A stretch of DNA of 64,000 bases from Symbiodinium natans (lineage: Eukaryota; Sar; Dinophyceae; Suessiales; Symbiodiniaceae). The translations under genes were made by a program, and so were the position numbers. The stretch lies in contig CAJNDS010000824.1 of NCBI GenBank assembly GCA_905221605.1, positions 739,501 through 803,500 on the forward strand, given 5' to 3'. The notes under the pieces are model-generated. The model did not search any database. It saw only the letters and a program-made list of their open reading frames with translations, and had not been told where the DNA came from. Below are positions 40,931-52,550 of the stretch, in pieces. Each line of letters starts with the position of its first letter. Position 1 is the first letter of the stretch.

Positions 40931-42480
40931 AGCGGAGCGGAGGGTAGGGAGGGAGGGGGACGGTGCTTGCGAATTGTCTTTTGAGAGCATAAATCCTTCC
41001 AAAATCTTAGGGGGACGGTGCTTGCGATTTGTCTTTTGGGAGCAACACCGTAAACGTTTAACAATAAGCACTAAACCCTAAAAACTAAACCCTAAAGCCT
41101 ACACACTAAACCCTAAAGCCTAAACCCTAAACAACAAATCCTGAACCCTGAACACTAAACCTTAAGCCCCAAACCAAAAACCCGTTTGGACTCTTGATTA
41201 GTTTATAAGAAGACATGCTACAATATATGAAACTTTCTTCGTTTCTCACCAAAAAGGTCGATAGCACGTCTTTTACTTCCATGTGGACAGAGTGTTCAAG
41301 GCAATTTCGTCAGATAGTCCAAGGCCATTTAGTCAAATAGGATGATTCAAGGATCTATGAAGGATAGAGCCTATTTACGAAATAAACTTACATAGTGTGT
41401 TTTCGGAGAATAGAATAATAGTCAGGAAATAGTCTAACCTTGCCTTGGGGGTTTTCTGAGAAAATACCATGTGCAAAATCTGCCTGGATCCACGCAGGGC
41501 TGTTTTCTTACAAAAAACGTGGCTTGAGAAAACACCAGGGACAAAATCTGTTGCAAAAACACCATGGACGAAATCTGCCTGGATCTGCGCCGCGCTGTTT
41601 CCCAAATTATGGGAGCTCAGTTTTCCAAAAGACTTACGGGGACACTGCTTGCGATTTGTCATTTTGGGAGCTCAGTTTTCCACAAAAACGTAAGGGGGAC
41701 CCTGCTTGCGATTTGTCATTTTGGGAACTCAGTTTTCGGGACACTGCTTGCGATTTATTATTTTGGGGGCTCAGTTTTTCAAAAAAAATAAGGGGACACT
41801 GCTTGCAATTTGTCATTTGGGAGCTTGATTTCAAAAAAACTTAAGACTTAAGGGGACACTACTTGCGATTTGTCATTTTGGGAGCTCAGTCCTTGAAGAC
41901 CCCGAAGGCCCTGTCTAAATCCCCCGGTTATCCTGGAAGGAAACAGTCAAGGCCTGTAGATCTGCAGCCTTAAACTTCGAGCTCCCCGCCCCCTTTAGCC
42001 AGTCTAAAACCCCCGCCCCCCCAGAAGCAAACAACTTAAGGCTTAGGGGGACACTACCTGCGATTTGTCATTTTAGGAGCTTAGTTAAAAAAAAAACTTG
42101 AAAGGACACTGCTTGCGATTTGTCATTCTGAGAGCTTAGTTTTCAGAAACTTAAGGGGACACTGCGCCAATTCTCAGAAAACATAGAGAAAAAGGGGACA
42201 CTACCTGCGATTTGTCATTTTAGGAGCTTAGTTAAAAAAAAACTTGAAAGGACACTGCTTGCGATTTGTCATTCTGAGAGCTTAGTTTTCAGAAAACTTA
42301 AGGGGACACTGCGCCAATTCTCAGAAAACATAGAGAAAAAGGGGACACTACCTGCGATTTGTCATTTTAGGAGCTTAGTTAAAAAAAAACTTGAAAGAAC
42401 ACTGCGTGCGATTTGTCATTCTGAGAGCTTAGTTTTCAGAAAACTTAAAAAGACACTGCGCCAATTCTCAGAAAACATAT
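40930..42480. repeat. Tandem repeat family with GGGGACACTGCTTGCGATTT core
   Basis: Units contain GGGGACACTGCTTGCGATTT, GTCATTTTGGGAGCTCAG and TTTTC. From 42045 on, a larger unit of about 145-150 bases (ending CGCCAATTCTCAGAAAACAT) is repeated three times with few changes. Individual copies start near 40966, 41637, 41697, 41740, 41795, 41850, 42048, 42104, 42198 and 42340. The open frames in it are by-products. Confidence 0.9.
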
Positions 42481-45400
42481 AGAAAAATATATTTGATTAA
42501 TTTCATTAATTTAATCGGTCGATAATACAACTAATTAAATTAATTAAATTAATTAAATTAATTAAATTAATTAAATTAATTAAATTAATTAAATTAATTT
42601 AATTAATTAAATTAATTAAATTAATTAAATTAATTAAATTAATTAAATTAATTAAATTAATTAAATTACAAAAATTTAAAATTCCATTAAATTCCATTCA
42701 ATGCAATTAAATTCCATTAAATTCATTAAATTAATTAAATTACTTAAATTCTAGTAATTAGTAAAATGAATTAAATTAATTAAATTAATTAAAATTATTA
42801 CAATTATTCAATTTATTTTCTTTAAATTTTTTTCGAATTCAATTAATTTAAATTAATTTAATTGGTCCGACCAATTAATTAATCAAATTAATTAAATTAA
42901 TTAAAATTATTTTTCAATTTCTTCGAATTCCATTATTTCATTGGTCTGTTAAGTGAAGTGATCAAATCCTCAGGAAACTGCTCGAAAATACTTCAATTAA
43001 TTTAAGTAATTTAATTATTTAATTACTTTAATTAATTTAATTAATTTAAGTTAATTTAATTACTTTATTAATTTAATTGATTTAATTACAAGTATATTAT
43101 TTAATTATTACTTCAATTTAAATTGTAGTTAATTAATTACTATAAATTAATTAAATTACTTAGATTAATTAAATTAATTAAATTAAGTAAAATAATTAAA
43201 TTAAATAACTTGTTTTTTCAATTTCTTCGAATTCAATTAATTTAATTAAGTTAATTGGTCGACCAATTAAATCATTAAATTGTTTACATTAATTAAATTC
43301 ATTAAAATATTTTTTCAATTTCTTCGAATTCGATTAATTTAATTAATTTAATTGGTCTGTAATTGAAGTGGTCAATCCTCAGGAAACACCTCGAAAAAAA
43401 ACTTAATTAATTTAATTAATTTAACTAATTTAATTAATTTAATTGTAGGTTAATTAAAATTAAATTAATTAATAATTAAAATATTTTTTCAATTTCTTCG
43501 AATTCAATTAATTTAATTAATTTAATTGGTCGACCAATTAAATTAATTAAATTAATTAATTTATTACATTATTTTTTCAATATCTTGGAATTCAATTAAT
43601 TTAATTAATTTAATTGGTCTGTAATTGAAGTGGTCAATCCTCAGGAAACACCTCGAAAAATAATTCAATTAATTTAATTAATTTAATTAATTTAGTTAAT
43701 TTAATTGTAGGTTAATCAAATTAATTAAATTAATTTAATTAATTTAAGTATTTTTTCAATTTCTTCGAATTCAATTAATTTAATTAATTTAATTGATCGA
43801 CCAATTAAATTAATTAAATTAATTAAATTATTTTTTCAATTTCTTCGAATTCAATTAATTTAATTAATTTAATTTGTCGATTAATTAAATTAATTAAATT
43901 AATTAAATTAATTGAATTATTTTTTGAGGTGTTTCCTGAGGATCAAATAAAGAATCTACCCGACAATTAAATTCATAAAATTAATTAAATTAATTAAATT
44001 ATTTTTTTCAATTTCTTAGAATTCAATTAATTTAACTAATTTAATTGGTCTGGAATTGAAGGGGTCACTCCACAGGAAACACCTCGAAAAAATAATTCAA
44101 TTAATTTAATTAATTTAATTAATTTATCTAATTTAATTAATTTAATTAATTTAATTGTAGGTGAATTAAATTAATTAAATTAATTACATTAATTAAATTA
44201 TTTTTATAATTTCTTCGAATTCAATTAATTTAATTAATTTAATTGTAGGTGAATTAAATTAATTAAATTAAATTATTTTTTCAATTTCTTCAAATTCAAT
44301 TAATTTAATTAATTTAATTGTAGGTTAATTAAATTAATTAAATTAATTAAATTAATTAAATTAATCAAATTAATTAAATTAATTAAATTAATTGAATTAT
44401 TTTTTGAGGTGTTTCCTGAGGATCAAATAAAGAATCTATCCGACAATTAAATTAATTAAATTAAAATTAAACTATTTTTTCAATTTCTTCGAATTCAATT
44501 AATTTAATTAATTTAATTGGTCTGGAATTGAAGGGGTCACTCCTCAGGAAACACCTCGAAAAATAATTCAATTAATTTAATTAATTTAATTAATTTAATT
44601 AATTTAATTGTAGGTGAAGAAAAATTAATTAATTAAATTAAATTAATTAAATTATTTTTTAATTTCTTCGAATTCAATTAATTTAATTAATTTAATTGTA
44701 GGTGAATTAAATTAATTAAATTAATTACATTATTTTTTCAATTTCTTCGAATTCAATTAATTGAATTAATTTAATTGGTCGACCAATTAAATTAATTAAA
44801 TTAATTAAATTAATTGAATTATTTTTTGAGGTGTTTCCTGAGGATCAAATAAAGAATCTATCCGACAATTAAATTAATTAAATTAATTAAATTAATTAAA
44901 TTAATTAAATTAATTAAATTATTTTTTCAATTTCTTAGAATTCAATTAATTTAATTAATTTAATTGGTCTGGAATTGAAGGGGTCACTCCACAGGAAACA
45001 CCTCGAAAAAATAATTCAATTAATTTAATTAATTTAATTAATTTAATTAATTTAATTATTTAATTGTAGGTGAATTAAATTAATTAAATTAATTAAATTA
45101 ATTAAATTATTTTTTTTAATTTCTTCGAATTCAATTAATTTAATTAATTTAATTGTAGGTGAATTAAATTAATTAAATTAATTAAATTATTTTTTCAATT
45201 TCTTCGAATTCAATTAATTTAATTAATTTAATTGTAGGTTTTTTAAATTGATTAAATTTATTAAATTAATTAAATTAATTGAATTATTTTTTGAGGTGTT
45301 TCCTGAGGATCAAATAAAGAATCTATCCGACAATTAAATTAATTAAATAAATTAAATTAATTAAATTATTTTTTCAATTTCTTCGAATTCAATGAATTTA

Positions 45401-47310
45401 ATTAATTTAATTGGTCTGGAATTGAAGGGGTCACTCCTCAGGAAACACCTCGAAAAATAATTCAATTAATTTAATTAATTTATTTAATTTAATTAATTTA
45501 ATTAATTTAATTGTAGGTGAATTAAATTAATTAAATTAATTGAATTAATTAAATTAATTTTTTAATTTCTTCGAATTCAATTAATTTAATTAATGTAATT
45601 GTAGGTGAATTAAATTAATTAAATTAATTAAATTATTTTTTCAATTTCTTCGAATTCAATTAATTTAATTAATTTAATTGTAGGTTAATTAAATTAATTA
45701 AATTAATTAAATTAATTAAATTAATTAAATTAATTAAATTAATTAAATTAATTGAATTATTTTTTGAGGTGTTTCCTGAGGATCAAATAAAGAATCTATC
45801 CGACAATTAAATTAATTAAATTAATTAAATTAATTAAATTATTTTTTCAATTTCTTAGAATTCAATTAATTTAATTAATTTAATTGGTCTGGAATTAAAG
45901 GGGTCACTCCACAGGAAACACCTCGAAAAAAATAATTCAATTAATTTAATTAATTTAAATAATTTAATTAATTTAATTGTAGGTGAATTAAATTAATTAA
46001 ATTAATTAAATTAATTAAATTATTTTTTTAATTTCTTCGAATTCAATTAATTTAATTAATTTAATTGTAGGTGAATTAAATTAATTTAATTAAATTATTT
46101 TTTCAGTTTCTTCGAATTCAATTAATTTAATTCATTTAATTGTAGGTTAACTAAATTAATTAAATTAATTAAATTAATCAAATTAATTGAATTATTTTTT
46201 GAGGTGTTTCCTGAGGATCAAATAAAGAATCTATCCGACAATTAAATTAATTAAATTAATTAAATTATTTTTTCAATTTCTTCGAATTCAATTAATTTAA
46301 TTAATTTAATTGGTCTGGAATTGAAGGGGTCACTCCTCAGGAAACACCTCGAAAAATAATTCAATTAATTTAATTAATTTAATTAATTTAATTAATTTAA
46401 TTAATTTAATTGTAGGTGAATTAAATTAATTAAATTAATTAAATTAATTAAATTAATTAAATTAATTAAATTAATTTTTTAATTTCTTCGAATTCAATTA
46501 ATTTAATTAATGTAATTGTAGGTGAATTAAATTAATTAAATTAATTAAATTATTTTTTCAATTTCTTCGAATTCAATTAATTTAATTAATTTAATTGTAG
46601 GTTAATTAAATTAATTAAATTAATTAGATTAATTAAATTAATTGAATTATTTTTTGAGGTGTTTCCTGAGGATCAAATAAAGAATCTATCCGACAATTAA
46701 ACTGGAATTGAAGGGGTCACTCCTCAGGAAACACCTCGAAAAATAATTCAATTAATTCAATTAATTTAATTAATTTAATTAATTTAATTGTAGGTGAATT
46801 AAATTAATTAAATGAATTTTTTAATTTCTTCGAATTCAATTAATTTAATTAATGTAATTGTAGGTGAATTAAATTAATTAAATTAATTAAATTATTTTTT
46901 CAATTTCTTCGAATTCAATTAATTTAATTAATTTAATTGTAGGTTAATTAAATTAATTAAATTAATTAAATTAATTAAATTAATTGAATTATTTTTTGAG
47001 GTGTTTCCTGAGGATCAAATAAAGAATCTACCCGACAATTAAATTAATTAAATTAATTAAATTAATTAAATTATTTTTCAATTTTTTCGAATTCAATTAA
47101 TTTAATTAATTTCATTGTAGGTCAATTAAATTAATTAAATTAATTAAATCATTTTCTTAATTTCTTCGAATTCAATTAATTTAATTAATTTAATTGGTCA
47201 ATCAGTTCAATTAATTAAATAAATTAAATTATTTTCTCAATTTTTTCACATTCAGTATTCTTTATTGAATTTAATTAATTTAATTGTTTAAATTAATTTA
47301 ATTATTATTC
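42480..47310. repeat. AT-rich satellite with higher-order structure
   Basis: About 4.8 kb dominated by AATTAAATT/AATTTAATT. Two GC-containing markers recur: (a) GAGGTGTTTCCTGAGGATCA at about 43926, 44406, 44828, 45294, 45768, 46201, 46659 and 46998; and (b) its inverse, TCCTCAGGAAACACCTCGAA (some copies TCCAC), at about 43374, 43637, 44067, 44540, 44985, 45438, 45906, 46335 and 46715. Successive (a) markers are about 340-480 bases apart. A third marker, CAATTTCTTCGAATTCAATT, is palindromic in its core (TTCGAA, GAATTC). No coding potential. Confidence 0.95.
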
Positions 47311-47354
47311 ATAGTACTAACAACAGCCACGACGCAAAATAGACCCTAAAGGTC

Positions 47355-47410
47355 CCTCTCTCATATATATATATACACACATATATATATATATGTGCGT
47401 GTGTGTATGC
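47355..47410. repeat. AT/CA/GT microsatellite
   Basis: ATATATATATACACACATATATATATATATGTGCGTGTG-type run at the edge between satellite and gene region. Confidence 0.85.
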
Positions 47411-47659
47411 AATGCGTCTTCGTTTGAAAAAAGCAAGGCTTGGACTGAAGTCGGTTTCGTGAGGTGTTAAGATTTCAGGGTTTGGACTTCGGCACGCCAG
47501 GCCTTGCGGCGGATCTCATCGACGTCGGCCTTGCCAAGCTGCATTGCCCAGGGCCCGCACACGAAGCAATAGAATCGAAAACCTGTAAGAAGCTGCACAC
47601 CACCCCTCCGCATCCCCCGCATGGTTCCCAAGACTATTTTTCACTCCCGAACCCTGAAC

Positions 47660-50600
47660 CTGCTCTGATGCGAATCCCCGTAAGGCCCGCCGCGAGGCCT
47701 CCTTCGAGGGCTTGACGGCAAGCAGGGCGGATTCCAGCGTGCCATCCTGCAATGTACATCCCCAAAAAGAACTCTCAGGAAAAAACTTTCTCTCAGATCA
47801 TTCAAGATCACGGTGGCACATTCCCCGCGGCCTTGCGGCAGTTGCTTTGATGATGGGAGTATGTGAGGATGTGGCAAACTCGGTGTTTTGATCAGCTGCC
47901 TAGCCGCCTCACACCAAACTGCAAAGATGCAAAAGGTGGTTTCAGATTCTGGCTTCGAAACTAATTTTTGACTCGCCGTTGAGAATCGCAGTCCCCTCCC
48001 TGACAACAGGAAAAAGAAACAAACTCCATAACTAATCACGTTTCCAAGCCAGGCTTCTGCACAACAGGGTTAAAGCAACTCTGGAGGGAAGCATTTCTTT
48101 TGCAAGAGGTCAACGGCTCAGTTGACAGGGATAGGAACTTTTGAGAGCTGCTTGAAGCTTTTTCCATCAGGGCAACCCTGGCTCCAAGAAAACCCTCCAA
48201 GCCATACCCCACGACTACAGCTCACCAGACCCATGGATGCTTGCAACGACGGGTTTTAATGGGAGGTCAACATCCGGCCTGACTTGGAATTTCCTTATGA
48301 CGGCAATTGACGCCGCCTGCACCTGGAAGGTGTGCCCTCTGCAAGCTTTTACGTCCCTGCAAGCAGGCACCTCAACAAGCAGAACAAGGAAGCTGTCACG
48401 AATACGTGTCCCAGCATTTAAGCATCTAGGCCGTCCTCGGCGGCCCTCAGCAATGACCGGGCTGCGGCCTGGCGTATGGCCTCGATGTCCTGGCGACAAA
48501 TCGCCACATTCGATGCCACAGTCAGGAGCAGGGAAGGTGCTTTAGATGCCCTTTCTCTGATCTCGCTGATACCAACGGCTTACAACCACCTCCAAAACGT
48601 CCAATTCGTTCTAGGACTGACAGGGTACACCCGGCGATGCAAGCACAGGCACCTTGTCGCCAGACTTGGTGCCTTAACACTTGCAACCGGTGGCAAATCA
48701 AGCGGCGTGCGTGGTTTTGGACTCTTGCACTTTCATGGAATAATCTCACCCACGTCACACTTGATACCCATAGCACACGAGACCCGTGACGAGGCTATAC
48801 AGGTCGGGAGGTTGGGAGGTTGGACGATGTTGAGGCTCAACAGTGTGGGATTGTGTGGTTTGACCATTCCAAAGTTGCAACTCAGCCCAAGTCCCCAACA
48901 CTCCAAAGTCTGCACTCTGGCTCTCTGAGGCTTCGGCTGGACAGTGCCTCGCGGCATCGCTTTGAATTTGAAGCTAGGACCCACACAAGGCATCTGGGTT
49001 CAGGGTTCGGGGTCAGTCTCAATTCAGCTCCGTAGCAAACCGTAGAGTTCTAATTCCCAACCGAACTCTAGCCATCTTGTCACCGTGCTTGGGCGCCTCC
49101 TCCAATCTGCCGTCATTTGCAGCCTGCCGGAACTCTTTCTTGCGTATCCTATGGCCGGACCTCCTTGGAGTTCCAACGACATGGACGAAAAACTGACGAG
49201 AGCCCTGCACCTTCAGCAAGGTGTCCGCAGCAGCACGACGAATCGCCTCTAGATCCTGGCAGTCAGGAGTCCGGGTTATTTGCGAGGGCCGTATAGAAGG
49301 GTACAGGCCTACATGAGGCACAACTTGATATAAATTTCCCACCACCCTAAACCCCTTTTGCCTTGATGAACCCTCAACCCTTCCTAAACACTTGGCCCCG
49401 GACAATCTGGCCAACTCTTTGCAAGCGAGACGCAAGATTTCACGAACTCTTCAGGAATATGACAGATTTGATCAGGAGGACATCACTACGAAACACGCAA
49501 CGTGCGCAGGCTATGCAGCTGTACGACGAATCTACACCCTGAGCCCTTTTGTAAACCGGGCGAAGGGTGGTCAGGGCGTAGCAGGGTCGGCTCTAGATTG
49601 AAGCTACAGTTCAAAATGGAATCGGACCCAAACCAAAGGATGTGCAGCGTGGCGTGATCTACATTCCAGCGTCGCTTAAGCCCTCTCCTGGCATTGGCAC
49701 TAGGCCTGGCACTGCACAAACCGACAAACCCAATGCTCCAGCGATGCAAGCGCAGGCACCTTGTCCCCGGACTTGGCGCCTTAACATTTGCAGTGGCACT
49801 CGGTTTCAATCGGCGAGTTTGGTCTTTGTTTGCCACCGCAGTCGTGGGACTGTGTGGTTCTTGGCATACACGACAAACTGAAGGTTCATTGGAAAACCCC
49901 AACAACACTCTTCCCTCCATAATCCGGCACACATGTCAAACCCAACTCCCGCTGCCCCAAGCTCCAACCCTCAAAGCCCCAAGTCCCGCAGACGCCCAAA
50001 ACAAGTCTGCGCTCTCGCGGTTCTGAGGCTTGGGCCACCGAGCGCCTTGCGTTTGGGACAATCATAAGCTTGGATTTGCTCCATGACTTCCTTTGTTCAA
50101 CATCAGCCCCCTGTAGGAAACAGAAAAGTTTATCTTGCTGGTAGGAAGATCATGTCAGGAAGCATGCGGCATGCACAGCTTCTTCGCAGTCTAAGCCACA
50201 ATACTGATGCTTGGATGTTTCACGCCGGGCAGGCTTGGCTCTCAAAAGAGCGCAGTAGTTGGCGGGTCCGATTGCAGACATTGTGGGGGCAGTGGTTGGG
50301 GGGACGACGCCCGCCTTTGGGGCAAGGCCTCAAGATGAAGGGTTTGGGGTCAGTCCAGAGGCTGTGAGGGCGTTTGAGGGCGTTTGATCATAGAGGTCTG
50401 ATTCACAGCCGAACCCCAAAACCTCCGAATGCACGACAAACACACCTTCATGTACATGCGCGCCTCTTCCAGCCTGCCATCACTCGCAGCCTCCGGCCGG
50501 CGGTCGCTCCATGTCGCTCCTACTGACATCCTATGGCCTGACGTCCTCACAGTCCAAAGGTCCAAAGGCATGGACACCAAACTGACCAAGCCCTGCGCCT

Positions 50601-52500
50601 GCCTTCAGCAGGGCCTCTCTGGCAGTGGCACGAATGGCCTCCAGATCCTGGCAGTGGACACGGGACCACAAAGAGCAAGGAGGGGCCATGCAGGCAACGG
50701 CCACGGCTCCACAAGGGCAGAGCTGGGAAATGCATGCGGCAGCGTCATAAACACCTGTAAACAGTACGTCGCCCGGCGATGCAAGCACCGGCACCTTGTC
50801 ATCAGACTTGCTGCCTTAGCACCGGAACTCGCATACAATGGGCAAATCAATCGGCATGGTCTTGGATTCTTTCGACACTCGCAAGTGACCATCTCACACA
50901 TGTCATGCAAGACAGATCCTTGAAGAGCAGGTCGGGAGGTTGGGCGATGTTGAGGCTGGATGTTGTGGGATGGTGCGTTTCTGGACCATACCAAAAAACC
51001 AAAGGTGAAAGCGTGAACATTGTGAGCCTCAGCACATATCCAAAGCCCAACTCTCTCAGCCCACGCTCTTGCACGGCTGAGGGTTGGGCCGCAGAGTGCC
51101 TTGCGGTGCCGCTGTCAAGTTGCAGTTTGGGGCATGCAAGGCCTCAGGGTCAATCTAGCTAGAGGCCGTAGATGGTTGTTGCTTTGAGGGCGTAGGGCCC
51201 GAGGCACTTTGAATGCCTTAAGAACACAGGTGTACGGTCATGTACATGGGCGCCTCCTCCAATCGGCCGTCAGTCGCAGCCTGCCGGCTCTCTCCCTCTC
51301 CCTCTCTCCCTAAATGGCATCCCCAGACGACAAACTGACGAGAGCCCTGCGCCTTCAGCAAGGTCTCCGCGGCAGTGGCACGAAGTGCCTCAAGGTCCTG
51401 GCGGTCAGGCTCCGTAGGGAACGCCCCACACAGCCAGCGGGGTGCGCGTGATGGTGTCGATCTGCTCAGGCTCTGATGAAAAGCAGCCGGGACACAAGCA
51501 CCCGCCGAAGGCAAACCCCGCACAAGTCCTTGTCGACAGACATCGTACCTTAACTCTGGTGCTCGGGTGGAATCGGCATGTGTCCCTGCCGCCCGCCGAG
51601 CAGACTAGACGCACTGCAGCGCAAAATTTCGGGAAACATGATGCACTTGAAACACTCAAGTGGACAGAAGGCTGTGGGGAAGAGGAAGCACATCTGTCAA
51701 ACCAACGCAGACTTGGTTATGGACGTTATCAGGGCATCGTTTTCCCACGTCACGCTTGATGTTGGACGATGTTGAGGCTCAACAGTGTGGGATTGTGCGG
51801 TTCTTGACCAGACCAAAGTTGTAGCTCAGCCCTTGACCCTCAAAACCCTTCTCTCCCGCCAAGTCCCCAACACCCCAAAGTCTGCGCTCTGGCTCTCTGA
51901 GGCTTCGGCTGGACAGTGCCTCACGGCATCGCTTGGAATTTGACGTTAGGGGCCACGGAAGGCGTCTGGACTTCAGGGTTCGGGGGTCAGTCCTAAGGTT
52001 GTAGCTTTCAGGGCAGCATAGAGCTTGAATCGGGTGGAGGTCGCAAATCAGCCTTCCTCCTGTTCCGGGTCTCCTGTACTCGAAAGAGTCGCCCCAAAAA
52101 TCTTAAAGTGTCACCGAGCATCCCTGAAATCACCAGAGAACATCCCGCAGAGTACCCCTCCCACAGATCATGTGGACTCCAGGGAAGCCAGGAAAGCCGG
52201 GCAAGAAGAGACATCCAAACACACAGCGGTGAGCCCAAACGCCACAAAGAAGTCCACAAGCAAAGGCCAGGCCAAACCAGCATTTCATGGGACCAGACTG
52301 CCAAAAGGGGAGCGGACCTGGGGGCCGAAAAAAGAAAAGAGGTGTGAGCAGAAGAAGGCACCAACCCGACCCAACACCTGGACCTAGACCACAATGCACC
52401 GTTGAAAGTCCAAGCAACACACGTGCGCGATTGTATGTGCGTGGGCGCCTTCTCCAGCCTGCCGTCACTGGCAGCCTCTCGACCGGGGCTCTCTCACTCC

Positions 52501-52550
<50 letters not shown>

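Noticed and set aside
42480-47310. Centromere or replication origin
   Set aside because: AT richness and satellite structure fit either idea, but nothing in the sequence shows it. Kept as a repeat with a possible boundary role.
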